Source of the DNA: a virus
DNA length: 49,955 nt
Direction: 5' to 3' (one strand)
Virus record (IMG/VR): IMGVR_UViG_3300048833_000172
Span: 1 to 49,955 of that record
The notes under the pieces: model-generated
Seen by the model: only the letters and a program-made list of their open reading frames with translations
Told to the model about the DNA's origin: nothing
The model's database searches: none
Shown here: one piece after another, positions 37,201-45,086 of the stretch
Layout of the letters: every line of letters starts with the position of its first letter
Position numbering within the stretch: the first letter of the stretch is position 1
Program-made: the position numbers and the translations under genes

Positions 37201-40200
37201 TCCGAGCCATTCCGCCGCCTAGTCGATGGACTCGTCGAGGGGGTCAAGGAAGTCGCACTGACGGTTCTGCGTGCGGCGATGCCAGCCCTGGAGGCGTTCG
37301 CCGGGGTCATCAAGGACTCGGCAGGCAAGGCCCTGGAGGGGTTGCAGGGGGTCCTAGAGTCGGTCGTCGCCTTTGTCGGCTCAGCCGGGTTCACGAACGC
37401 CCTCACGAAGGTCGGAGAGATCGTCGGCGGCGTCATCGAGCGCATCGCCGCAGGCTTCCAGCGCGTCGTCGACTTCATCACCGCCGTGTCCCGGGTCATC
37501 AGTGACCTTGGCGTGTTCGAGGGGCTTCGTGGAGCGGTCGTCGTCGCCTTCGAGGGCATCACCGGGTTCATCGGCGACATCTTCTCGACGATCGGCGAGA
37601 CGATCGCTGGGTTCTTCTCCGGCATCGACTGGGCCACGGTTGCAGCTACCGCGGCAGCGGGCATCTTCAACTTCTTCCGCACGATCGGCCGCACCGTCGG
37701 CCGGTTCATCGGCTCCAAGGAGTTCCTCACCACCGTCGCTGCCGCTCTAGCCGCCCTGGCCGCCACGATCGCGTCCGCCGCCGGTGGGCTCGTGACTGGC
37801 CTCATCGAGGGCCTACGGGACTCCGACGCCGGTCAACAGATCATCGACTTCTTCGGCGAACTCATCGGCCTCGGCTCAGACGAGATCGAGGGCTCAGGTG
37901 ATGTGGTTGCTGAGGCGGTCCGCAAGGCAACCGTCGACGGCCTCACCCTTGCCCTGTCGGCAGCCTTCCCGCCGGAGCTGTTCCGTCGCCTGTTCACCGA
38001 CCCGCTCGGCTCCGCCCTTGGTGCCGCCGTGCTGCTGGTCGAGGTGCTGTTCATCGGCAAGATCGTCAAGATGTTCGTCACCGGCTTCCAGACGGTGCAG
38101 CGGACGATCCAAGGCATCGCCTTGGCGCCGAAGGTCCTGCAGGGCGGCCTCGCATCCATCTCAGACGACCTCCGGAACACTGGAGCGGCGGCACGCAACA
38201 ACGCCCAGGATCTGAGTAGGGTCAACCAGCAGTACGGCACGTTTGCCGGGCGGATCGTCAAGGTCGCCGACACGGTCAACGGGTTCGGCAAGGGCCAGGA
38301 GCAGGTCGCCTCTACGACCCAGGCGGTCTCGAAGAACATCGACGGCCAGACCGCCGCCCTTCTACGCAACGAGGCAGCGGCCCGCGGCAACCTCGGGCAG
38401 GTCAGCGACCTCACCAAGGCTGAGCGCGACCGGGCGTCGGTGCTGACCAACGTCAAGGACAACTACCTGTCCCTGGCTGGGGCGATCGCTGGTGGCGCCG
38501 TGGCGGGAGTCGGCATCGGCACGGCGCTCACCGCGGATGACCCGCTCGGCAAGATCGCCAGCATCACCGCCGCCATCGGCGGCATCGGCACCATCGCCGT
38601 GACCACCGCCCAGGTCGTCGCCGCCAGCGGCCTCACCGCCGGCCTCCTCACCGGCGGTGTCGGGCTGGCCGTCGCGGCGATCACGACGGCCATCGCCTTC
38701 TTCACCTCGCGGCGCAACGAGGTGGAGGCGGCGGCGCGAGCGGCGGACGCGGCCCAGGACTCCTACGTGCAGGCGTTCAAGGCGATCTACGACGCGGCCC
38801 AGGGCAGCTCCGCTCGGGCGACCCTGGAGTTCCTCTCGGAGCTGGAGGACTCCTCGTCCGGTGCCTTCGCCGAGGTGCGCGGGCAGGCCGACGAGCTTGG
38901 TATCACCTATCGTGACCTTGCCCAGGCGATCACTGGGGTCGGTGGGGCGAGCGACGACTTCCTGGCCGACATCGAGCAGCAGACCCGCACGGCGAAGGAC
39001 GAGCTGGCGAGCCTCGTTGAGCAGTTCGGCAAGTACGGCCAGTTCGACGTTGACCGCCAGCAGGACCTCGGCATCGACGCCGAGGCGGAGATCGCCCGGC
39101 TCCGGGAGCTAGTGTCCCTGCTGGAGAACTTCCAGGGGAACGTGGACGCCCTCCGGGGCGCCTACTCGACCATCTCCGAGGACGCGTCGGCTGAGCTGCT
39201 GATCCGTCGCGAGTTGAAGAAGATCGAGGAGGAGCGCCAGACGTCGCTCGACTCGGTCGTCGAGAAGACCCGCGACGCACAGACGGCACTCGAAGCGCAG
39301 GTCTCCGCGCTGCAGACCATCGCGGATCTCGAAGCGGGCCGGACCGACGTGCCCCGCGCCGAGCGCGAACTTCGGCAGGGGCTGCGCTCCATCGTCGACA
39401 GCTTCCTGCCGACCAAGGACGAGAACGGCAACGTCATCGCTCCCGAGGCGTCGTTCGCTGCGCCGATCAACTCGGCAGAGTTCGACGCGGCCCTGGAGAT
39501 CACGGAGCGCTACCGCACCCAGATCGCCACCATCGCCGCCGACACGGCGAACAACGCCGCCACCCAGGAGGAGTACAACCAGAAGATCCGGGAGCAGGCG
39601 GCGGCCTACCAGAGGCTCCTGGAGGAGTCGGGTGCAACCCCGGAGGTCGCCAACCAGATCGTGCAGGGCCTGTTCAACGGCTTCACGTCGGGCAAGCAGG
39701 TCATCAACGCCTTCCTCACCGAGTACAAGGACGACATCGGTGCGCTGCAGGCCGCCCTTGAGCAGCCCTGGGTCACCGAGATCGTCGCCACGGTTGACGA
39801 AGGTCCGGCCCGCTCCGCCCTCGAAGCCTTCATCGCCAGCCCCGACGCCAAGAGCGTCGAGGCGCTGTTCGACCTGGGCATCCCGAAGGAGGTGCTCGCT
39901 GCCTTCATTCGCGAGCCCTCCGAGAAGACGATCCAGCCGATCATCGCTGCGCTCACCGGAGCCGACGAGCAGCAGCTCGCCGCTCTCGTGGCGGCCGCCA
40001 ACAAGCCCATCGTGCCCTTCGTCGATCAGGCGGCACTCGCCCGCGCCCGCCAGCAGCTCCAGGCGGGCATCGGGGTCGGCGTGTACCGGATCGACGTCCA
40101 GGAGTCGGCCCTCAACCGCGACCTCAACGGCAACGGCATCATCGGCTCGAAGTATGGCCGCATCATCACCGAGCCCACGTTGTCGTGGCTCGGCGAGGAG

Positions 40201-40536
40201 GGCCGCAAGGAGGTCGTCATCCCCCTGACGATGCCGAACCGCGCAGCCCAGCTCTACCAGCAGTCGGGGCTCGCGAATGTGCTCGCCAAGGCGGGGGTCA
40301 TGGCACCCGGCACAGCGCCAGCCGTGCAGCGCGTTGTCGCCACGACCGGCGGCAGCGGGCCGACCCGTCAGGAGTTCGACAGGGTCGTCGGCGTCCTGGA
40401 GTCGTTGCGGGGTGACCTGCGCGAGGACATGGACACCCGACGCGACAACGTGTTCCTCATGGAGGGCGTCGAGAAGCCGTACCCGACCGCCCGCGAGACC
40501 GCCAGTAAGCTCCGCCGCAAGCGCCGCCGGAGGTGA
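34213..40536 (+). CDS. Tape measure protein
   Basis: The 2107-residue protein is the longest in the window. Residues 1-350 are helical and coiled coil. Residues about 395-600 match the TP901-type PhageMin_Tail core (FEANLRVFAALNDELGDTP, ALAKTGLDLEDSMGA, GTSLKTFISSLSGL). Hydrophobic membrane-active stretches lie near residues 750-810, 935-1000, 1170-1200 and 1420-1500; the first two sit in a duplicated module. Near residue 1970 is an EF-hand-like loop (NRDLNGNGIIG), followed by SWLGEEGRKEVVIPLTMPNRA, a common tape-measure end. At about 0.15 nm per residue a tail near 315 nm is expected. An 8-G tract lies at 36696-36703. Confidence 0.9.
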   Translation: MAQQVGDDFVVNVDALIAVGIDPATLRTAVNQAEQFGKNFGSSIAGAANKSFGSMAEDLTKALTGAKTKGERDRAIREISRQYENLAKEVLAAAQQVGRSVGGMDEGLGRTASQARATSDAVGGVGDAFDRAAASARRMAAGTDNTFDRSATDADAFAASIRKINAAVDGMEQNFASLSNIISASLGKARTEFAVIEQTAQQFRGIAKQQERLQAQAAKDQARVSFQEQKALDRQREQERAASLRSSLTQQKSALAQENAAFNASLQSNLVAEKGFQQRRTALVQAGLLATRSLYQGLASGTSSVVSAAYSAIVSATKRGEDQVTAANRQGLQERRAQQERFAQQSIADVRRQQGAAAAVQAQVNQGGVIGAVTGQSAAGNLLRGGLFGAGAVGGALGLRQLTEAASGFEANLRVFAALNDELGDTPGLLEQIRQTSLDLGNDIALPGVSAADAASAITALAKTGLDLEDSMGAARGSLLLARFAGIDFAESARTIGSTLNALKLEGSDATAVVDGFSAALKNSGGATFDELRQAQSQSLLVFRNAFAGAERPLEIMNNLNASLALFSRNALRGSDAGTSLKTFISSLSGLSDKTKGMIEDLVLSADRALAGTGKSFGGGNFLFRANGEARTFAETIDLIKVAFRTLDPKQRAEDMRTIFGSDAIRAAQIFFNTQEDELANLVAEIESAGGLTEKLAKAQNQGLKASLDAFISTIETAFIKVFAVVDKPLGKIITAVSDGIGALVNDKAFGGLRTALLGVAAALTAVLAAKGGLEVLRLTGILLSSFASPLGAVILALSAVGAAIGFVLGQSEPLRQALGRLFDRIREGGAKAAEGPLGKIGEVFQRVRAQVERAAEVVGFFITLLIDSDIRKRFIEWQELDPNVEKEGLLGFFLNLIDAVPKVVKAIIDGFKEAVSFIKRVATDPSFETFRKAVLGAAAGVGALVVAIKGINAAKVALTGLRTVATVAAGFASPFGIAAIAIGALAAGFVILYQKSEPFRRLVDGLVEGVKEVALTVLRAAMPALEAFAGVIKDSAGKALEGLQGVLESVVAFVGSAGFTNALTKVGEIVGGVIERIAAGFQRVVDFITAVSRVISDLGVFEGLRGAVVVAFEGITGFIGDIFSTIGETIAGFFSGIDWATVAATAAAGIFNFFRTIGRTVGRFIGSKEFLTTVAAALAALAATIASAAGGLVTGLIEGLRDSDAGQQIIDFFGELIGLGSDEIEGSGDVVAEAVRKATVDGLTLALSAAFPPELFRRLFTDPLGSALGAAVLLVEVLFIGKIVKMFVTGFQTVQRTIQGIALAPKVLQGGLASISDDLRNTGAAARNNAQDLSRVNQQYGTFAGRIVKVADTVNGFGKGQEQVASTTQAVSKNIDGQTAALLRNEAAARGNLGQVSDLTKAERDRASVLTNVKDNYLSLAGAIAGGAVAGVGIGTALTADDPLGKIASITAAIGGIGTIAVTTAQVVAASGLTAGLLTGGVGLAVAAITTAIAFFTSRRNEVEAAARAADAAQDSYVQAFKAIYDAAQGSSARATLEFLSELEDSSSGAFAEVRGQADELGITYRDLAQAITGVGGASDDFLADIEQQTRTAKDELASLVEQFGKYGQFDVDRQQDLGIDAEAEIARLRELVSLLENFQGNVDALRGAYSTISEDASAELLIRRELKKIEEERQTSLDSVVEKTRDAQTALEAQVSALQTIADLEAGRTDVPRAERELRQGLRSIVDSFLPTKDENGNVIAPEASFAAPINSAEFDAALEITERYRTQIATIAADTANNAATQEEYNQKIREQAAAYQRLLEESGATPEVANQIVQGLFNGFTSGKQVINAFLTEYKDDIGALQAALEQPWVTEIVATVDEGPARSALEAFIASPDAKSVEALFDLGIPKEVLAAFIREPSEKTIQPIIAALTGADEQQLAALVAAANKPIVPFVDQAALARARQQLQAGIGVGVYRIDVQESALNRDLNGNGIIGSKYGRIITEPTLSWLGEEGRKEVVIPLTMPNRAAQLYQQSGLANVLAKAGVMAPGTAPAVQRVVATTGGSGPTRQEFDRVVGVLESLRGDLREDMDTRRDNVFLMEGVEKPYPTARETASKLRRKRRRR

Positions 40537-40542
40537 CCAGGA

Positions 40543-41037
40543 GTGCGACTACCCCTAGAGAGCCCTGACTTCGGGCTCGCCACCATCGGCGGCATCAGCC
40601 TGCACACACCGGCATGGCAGTGCACGAACACCTACCTGCTCACTGACCCTGCGCCTCGTCGGCGCAACAACCGTGTCCGCCCAGGTGTTGCTGGCACCTA
40701 CGGCGGCCCCGGTTTCAGGGACGAGTGGCAGGTCGAGCTGGAGATCGCGGTCAACGGCTGGTGGAACTTCAACGGCACCCCGGCAACAGACCCAGCGGCC
40801 ACCGCCGAGGCTCACTACCTGTACCTCGTCGAGAACATTCTCGACGCGTCAGACGTCTCGGTTTCGGGCGACGCCCAGGGCCGACTTGCCTGCACCGTCA
40901 CCTCGGCGATCACTGGTGGGCTCTACAGCGGGTACGTCCAGATCGACAGCATGACCCGTGAGCCCCTCCGCCACGCCGCCTGCGTCTACATGAACGTCAC
41001 CCTGCCTTCTGGTGGGCTCACGTACACGGGGCCGTGA
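40543..41037 (+). CDS. Minor tail protein following the tape measure
   Basis: GTG 40543 with GGAGG nine bases upstream. The 164-residue protein is beta-rich with a middle EWQVELEIAVNGWWNFNGTPATDP and repeated strands (RLACTVTSAITGGLYSGYVQIDSM, ACVYMNVTLPSGGLTYTGP). A small beta-sandwich directly after the tape measure fits a distal tail or tail-tip component. Position is the main support. Confidence 0.65.
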   Translation: MRLPLESPDFGLATIGGISLHTPAWQCTNTYLLTDPAPRRRNNRVRPGVAGTYGGPGFRDEWQVELEIAVNGWWNFNGTPATDPAATAEAHYLYLVENILDASDVSVSGDAQGRLACTVTSAITGGLYSGYVQIDSMTREPLRHAACVYMNVTLPSGGLTYTGP

Positions 41038-41679
41038 GTGCCACGCGAGGCTGACGTCCCCTACTTCAACTTCCGCTCCGGGGGGCCGGAGGAGTGGCGT
41101 GAGGCTGCGGCGTGCGGCCCTGTGGGAACGAAGTACCCGTGGACGGCGAATGGCCCCGGCTCAGCGCAAGCCATCAAGGTTGGCAAGCAGATCTGCCACG
41201 ACATCTGCCCGGTGCGCCTGCACTGCCTCGCCTACGCCCTGCGTGCAGGGATCAACCACGGGACGTGGGGCGGCATGACCGAGTCGGAGCGCAGGCGGAT
41301 GCGTCAGGTCGAGCGGGCTCGCGTCCTCAACGTAGGTCATGTGACGCGGTACACTCTCCCGCAGAACCACAGGAAGATGGAGTACGCGATGGTCGTCGTG
41401 ATCGCCAAGACGAAGTTCGTCCCACACCTCGCACCAGGCGAGGTCGGGGAGGTTGAGGACCCACTCGCCCGAGCAGCCGTGCGCAACGGCTACGCCAGCC
41501 TCGTCGGCGACGTGCAGAATTTCGACGACTGGATGTATCAGGGCGCCGAACTGATCGTCGCCGGGCGCACCGCCACCAAGAACGAGAAGGCCCGAGATGC
41601 GAGTCGCAAGGCGGGCGGCAAGAAGGTGCAGACCGACCTCGTCGCTCCCCCTGTCGCCATGAGCGAGGAGTCGGCATGA
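41038..41679 (+). CDS. WhiB-like domain fused to a second small domain
   Basis: Residues 1-100 are WhiB-like: Cys26, then Cys53, Cys57 and Cys63 (spacing x3 and x5 instead of the usual x2 and x5), and GTWGG at 75-79. Residues from 118 form another domain (KFVPHLAPGEVGEVEDPLARAAVRNGYASLVG), common as a separate small phage protein. An internal start at ATG 41389 has GGAG six bases upstream and a TACACT box at 41350, so the second domain may also be made alone (96 residues). This is either a true fusion or two genes whose separating stop was lost. It lies among late genes, an odd place for a WhiB. Confidence 0.7.
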   Translation: MPREADVPYFNFRSGGPEEWREAAACGPVGTKYPWTANGPGSAQAIKVGKQICHDICPVRLHCLAYALRAGINHGTWGGMTESERRRMRQVERARVLNVGHVTRYTLPQNHRKMEYAMVVVIAKTKFVPHLAPGEVGEVEDPLARAAVRNGYASLVGDVQNFDDWMYQGAELIVAGRTATKNEKARDASRKAGGKKVQTDLVAPPVAMSEESA

Positions 41680-41954
41680 ACCTGGAGAACGCCATCGTCA
41701 CCGCCGACAACGACGACGTGTGGACCAAGGCGACCGTCGTCTACGCGGGCTCGAAGCTGCAGGTGCTCGTCCCGTTCGACGGCGGCGGGGTCAACATCGT
41801 CGCCACCTTCTCGGGCGTCGACTACTACGAGACTCACGGGCGCAAGCACATCTTCCGCTCGTCGACGGAGATGACCAACCAGTACGGCGACAGCTACACC
41901 GAGGTCATCGTCGTGCCCCAGTCGTCCGGTTGCGGCTCTTGTTCGGGGCGATGA
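41676..41954 (+). CDS. 92-residue hypothetical protein
   Basis: ATG 41676 overlaps the previous stop as ATGA. The product is beta-rich (ENAIVTADNDDVWTKATVVYAG, VLVPFDGGGVNIVATFSGVDYYE) and ends in CGSCSGR, a CxxC that may bind metal or form a disulfide. Possibly a small virion decoration or stabilising protein. No family is recognised. Confidence 0.6.
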   Translation: MNLENAIVTADNDDVWTKATVVYAGSKLQVLVPFDGGGVNIVATFSGVDYYETHGRKHIFRSSTEMTNQYGDSYTEVIVVPQSSGCGSCSGR

Positions 41955-42268
41955 TGGAGAACCTGTCCGGCCTCTGGCTACTCGTCACCGTCGCGGCGGT
42001 GTGGCGGGTCATCGTGTTCATCCGTCAGGACGCCCTCATTGAGGGCACCCGCAACCGGGTCAACCTGTTCCTGATGCGCAAGGACTCCCTGGTGCGCAAC
42101 AAGCTGCTGTACCTCATCGACTGCCCCTGGTGCCTCGGCATCTGGATCTCGGCGGCGGCCGTGGCGGCGTGGGAGTTCGCCCCCTGGGCGTGGGTTGCAC
42201 CGATCATGGCGTGGCTCGCCGTGGCCGCGCTCGCCGCTGCTGCCGACCAGTTGGCCGACAAGCTGTGA
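41951..42268 (+). CDS. DUF1360-like membrane protein
   Basis: ATG 41951 overlaps the previous stop as ATGA, giving 105 residues. The sequence has an N-terminal span (LWLLVTVAAVWRVIVFI), a polar loop with Arg, Asn and Asp residues, the hallmark CPWCLGIWISAAAVAAW and a last span (MAWLAVAALAAAADQL). This matches DUF1360, a small membrane family found in many siphoviruses near structural or terminase genes; its role is unknown. Confidence 0.8.
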   Translation: MMENLSGLWLLVTVAAVWRVIVFIRQDALIEGTRNRVNLFLMRKDSLVRNKLLYLIDCPWCLGIWISAAAVAAWEFAPWAWVAPIMAWLAVAALAAAADQLADKL

Positions 42269-42618
42269 GCGACCGCCCGTGGTCGCCTGCCGAGGCCGAG
42301 ATGCGGCTCAACGAGATCATCGCCGAACTCGGCGAGGCGGTCACGAACCTGCGCTCCATCGCCATCGACGCTGCCCGCAAGGAGCACGAGTTCAAGCGCC
42401 TGGAGGCACGCGAGTACGCCACCCTGCGTTCGATGGGCGTGCCGGTCGGTGAGGCGTCGAAGACGGTGATGAACAACGACGAGGTGTCCGCCGCCCACCT
42501 CGACCATGTCATGTCGGAGGCGGTGGCGAAGTCGTCCTACAAGTACGTGGACGTGCTCAAAGCGCAGGCCGATGGCCTACGATCGTTGCTGGTCTCCGCC
42601 AGAGGAGTGAGTTCGTGA
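42265..42618 (+). CDS. 117-residue hypothetical helical protein upstream of the terminase
   Basis: GTG 42265 overlaps the previous stop as GTGA. The product is helical (EAEMRLNEIIAELGEAVTNLRSIAIDAARKEHEF, VMSEAVAKSSYKYVDVLKAQADGLRSLL) and probably forms a coiled coil. Position upstream of terminase suggests a packaging accessory. No family is recognised. Confidence 0.65.
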   Translation: MSDRPWSPAEAEMRLNEIIAELGEAVTNLRSIAIDAARKEHEFKRLEAREYATLRSMGVPVGEASKTVMNNDEVSAAHLDHVMSEAVAKSSYKYVDVLKAQADGLRSLLVSARGVSS

Positions 42619-42824
42619 CCACCGACATCACCGAAGCCCTGCAGCAACTCGTCTCCTACGAGGAGATCGCTGCCATGCTCGGCGTGCAGAAGGCAACGGT
42701 GTGGCGCTGGAAGTCCACTGACGTGCTCCCTGACCCGGTCGGCCAGATCAGCGGCCAGTGGCTGTGGACCAGAGAGGCGATCATCGAATGGGCGATCTCG
42801 ACCAGACGGACGATTCTCTACTGA
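42615..42824 (+). CDS. MerR/excisionase-type helix-turn-helix protein
   Basis: The 69-residue protein is a bare winged helix-turn-helix: VSYEEIAAMLGVQKATVWRWKSTDVLPDPVG followed by WLWTREAIIEWAIST. GTG 42615 overlaps the previous stop as GTGA and its end overlaps the small terminase gene by 37 bases. The fold is used by excisionases and transcription factors. As no integrase is present, DNA recognition for packaging or regulation of the terminase genes is more likely. Confidence 0.7.
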   Translation: MTTDITEALQQLVSYEEIAAMLGVQKATVWRWKSTDVLPDPVGQISGQWLWTREAIIEWAISTRRTILY

Positions 42825-43303
42825 CCGTCTCCGGCCTCTCCGACGTGGAGAAGGCGGAGGTGTGTGCGGAGATCGCGAAGGGGCGCGGCGTCGCCCACGC
42901 CCTGGCGCGCCTCGGGCGCTACATGGATGACCTGGATGTGGCCCTGGCTGCCGACCAGACGTTCCAGCGGGAGTACGAGATGGCTCTTGCCCTCCGCGAC
43001 GACGAGGTCGAGCAGGCGCTGCACAAGAAGGCCCGCAAGGGCAACGTGACCGCCCAGAAGTTCTGGCTCACGAACCGTCGCCCGGACCGTTGGGTCGAGG
43101 CACGCACCACACGACACGTCGGCCACAACGGTGGGGCCATCGAGGTCGCCACCACCATCGCCGCCCTGCGCGACGTGTTCACCAGCGAGGAGACCCGCAA
43201 TGCCGCAGTCGAGTGGGCAGGAGACGACATCATCGACGTCGACCCTCTCCCAGAGGGAGAACTCTCTACTGGAGAAGGTGAAGTCACCGGCGAGGCTGGC
43301 TGA
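42788..43303 (+). CDS. Terminase small subunit
   Basis: ATG 42788 (MGDLDQTDD) starts inside the HTH gene. The 171-residue protein has a helix-turn-helix-like start (DVEKAEVCAEIAKGRGVAHALARLGRYMDDLDVALAAD) and then FQREYEMALALRDDEVEQALHKKARKGNVTAQKFWLTNRRPDRWVEAR, a classic phage small terminase signature. The end is acidic. It recognises phage DNA for packaging and hands it to the large subunit, whose gene overlaps by 104 bases. Confidence 0.8.
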   Translation: MGDLDQTDDSLLTVSGLSDVEKAEVCAEIAKGRGVAHALARLGRYMDDLDVALAADQTFQREYEMALALRDDEVEQALHKKARKGNVTAQKFWLTNRRPDRWVEARTTRHVGHNGGAIEVATTIAALRDVFTSEETRNAAVEWAGDDIIDVDPLPEGELSTGEGEVTGEAG

Positions 43304-44723
43304 GTACATCTCCGGCGGCACCTGGAAGCCGTACCGACACCTCGTCTACATCAGCAACCACCTCGTTCGTGCCGTCGCGAACCAGGAACAGACCTTCTTG
43401 TCCATCCAGGTCAGCGTGAGGGCGGGCAAGTCGGAGCTGACCTCCAAATACTTCATCGTCTGGTTCCTCGGGCTGTTCCCCGACAAGAACGTGCTGATCG
43501 TGTCCTACAACGAGGACTTCGCGAAGAAGTGGGGGCGTGTCACCCGTGACCTCTACGCCGAGTGGGGGCCGGAACTGTTCGGCCACACCGTGCGCGACGA
43601 CGCCTCGTCCACCACCGAGTGGCTGACCACGGGTGGCGGGGGTCTGCGGGCGGTCGGTGCAGGTGGCTCGATCACCGGCCTTGGCTTCGACCTCATCGTC
43701 ATCGACGACCCGATCAAGAACTCCGAGGAAGCGGCGAGCCCCGCAGCGAACGAGAAGATGCGCGAGTGGTACGACACCACCCTGCGCACCCGCCTCATGC
43801 CGGGCGGCACGATGATCCTCACGATGGCCCGCTGGTCCGACTACGACCTCGCCGCCTACGTCACCGGGGAGATGGAACGCGAGATCGCACAGCAGTTTCC
43901 CGACCCATGGCAGACCCTGAAGCTGCCCGCCATCGCCGAAGCGCCCGCGGACGCGCCCGACGACTGGACCGACGAACTGGGGCGCAAGGAGGGGGAGGCG
44001 CTCTGGCCGGAGGTGTGGCCCGTCGAGGCACTGCGCCCCATGATCGGCACGTCCGGCTGGGACGCCCTCTACCAGCAGAACCCGATCCCGAAGACTGGCG
44101 GCATGTTCCCGAAGGAGAACTGGCAGACCCGCACCTACCCGTCGGAGGCGGCGGGGTGGCGCAAGGTCAGGTTCTGGGACACCGCTGCGTCGAAGGGGAA
44201 GGGTGACTGGACCGTCGGCGTGCTCATGGCGATCGACGGGGCGAACAACGTCTGGGTCCTCGACGTGGTGCGCGAGCGCGTCGACTCCGCTGGGGTCGAG
44301 CATCTCCTCGTCAGCACCGCAGCGAGGGACGGCAGGGCGGTGGCGATCCGCTATGAGGAAGCGAAGGCTGCTGCGGGCAAGGCGACGACCCAGGCGTACT
44401 CCCGACTGCTCATCGGCTACGACTTCAAGGGCATCCCCGTGGAGGGCAACAAGGCCCAGCGTGCGGCCCTCTATGCCGCCGCCCAGCAGAACCGGCTCGT
44501 CATCCTCGCTGATGCACCCTGGAACGGGGTGTTCATCGACGAGCACACCCGCTTCCAGCGCACGAAGCACGACGACCAGGTCGACGCAGCGTCGGGAGCG
44601 TTCAAGGAACTGACCGCCGGTGGCCCAGTGACGATCACGTCCCCCTCGCAAGTCATCGTCGCCGACCCCGCCGAGATGGTGCGTCAGCGTCTGGCAGCCA
44701 GAGAGGCTGACCGGATCGCCTGA
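43200..44723 (+). CDS. Terminase large subunit
   Basis: The start at ATG 43200 has GAGGAG seven bases upstream; the longer frame is out. The 507-residue protein has an ATPase domain with a Walker A variant SVRAGKSE at 72-79 and Walker B LIVIDD at 165-170. Its nuclease domain follows, with RFWDTAASKGKGD (Asp327), VAIRYEEAKAAAGK and KHDDQVDAASGAF (Asp458, Asp459), matching the RNase H-like triad. It pumps DNA into the capsid and cuts concatemers. It ends the late block and meets the minus-strand HNH gene end to end. Its distance from the portal is unusual. Confidence 0.9.
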   Translation: MPQSSGQETTSSTSTLSQRENSLLEKVKSPARLAEYISGGTWKPYRHLVYISNHLVRAVANQEQTFLSIQVSVRAGKSELTSKYFIVWFLGLFPDKNVLIVSYNEDFAKKWGRVTRDLYAEWGPELFGHTVRDDASSTTEWLTTGGGGLRAVGAGGSITGLGFDLIVIDDPIKNSEEAASPAANEKMREWYDTTLRTRLMPGGTMILTMARWSDYDLAAYVTGEMEREIAQQFPDPWQTLKLPAIAEAPADAPDDWTDELGRKEGEALWPEVWPVEALRPMIGTSGWDALYQQNPIPKTGGMFPKENWQTRTYPSEAAGWRKVRFWDTAASKGKGDWTVGVLMAIDGANNVWVLDVVRERVDSAGVEHLLVSTAARDGRAVAIRYEEAKAAAGKATTQAYSRLLIGYDFKGIPVEGNKAQRAALYAAAQQNRLVILADAPWNGVFIDEHTRFQRTKHDDQVDAASGAFKELTAGGPVTITSPSQVIVADPAEMVRQRLAAREADRIA

Positions 44724-45086
44724 CTACTCGCCGGGTAGCAGGAGCCCGAGTTCCTCGGCGAGGGCGGGGTTGCGTCCCACCCATTCATGGCATGGGCGGC
44801 AGATCGCCGTGCAGTTCATGCGGTCGAGGATCGACCCTCCCCTTCCGCGGGAGCGCAGCTCATGCACGTCAGCGACGTACAGGCCGCAGCGGTGCGTGGG
44901 GTCCACCTGCTGGATGAGCAGGATGACCTGGCACCAGTTGTCGCCCGCCGAGTTGTCGAGCATCTCGGCGACCAGTTCACGGCGACGGCGGTACGTCGCC
45001 TCCATCTTCTTCGAGCGCGGCTTGAGCTTCCCCGAGGATGACAGCCCGGACGTGCGCCGTAGCGGCGTCTTGCGTTGCAGGGTCAT
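44724..45086 (-). CDS. HNH endonuclease
   Basis: ATG 45086 has GGAGG eight bases upstream. The 120-residue protein begins with a basic arm (KTPLRRTSGLSSSGKLKPRSKK) typical of phage HNH proteins, and has the HNH core DVHELRSRGRGGS, LDRMNCTAICRPCHEWVGRNPALAEELG. It probably aids terminase cutting, as HNH proteins next to terminases do, or acts in DNA metabolism. It overlaps the next gene upstream by 110 bases in a different frame. Confidence 0.85.
   Translation of the reverse strand: MTLQRKTPLRRTSGLSSSGKLKPRSKKMEATYRRRRELVAEMLDNSAGDNWCQVILLIQQVDPTHRCGLYVADVHELRSRGRGGSILDRMNCTAICRPCHEWVGRNPALAEELGLLLPGE

Noticed and set aside
43284-44651. 455-residue open frame opposite the terminase large subunit
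   Set aside because: Antisense shadow of a gene with clear ATPase and nuclease motifs; His/Arg/Gly/Val-rich product without any domain.
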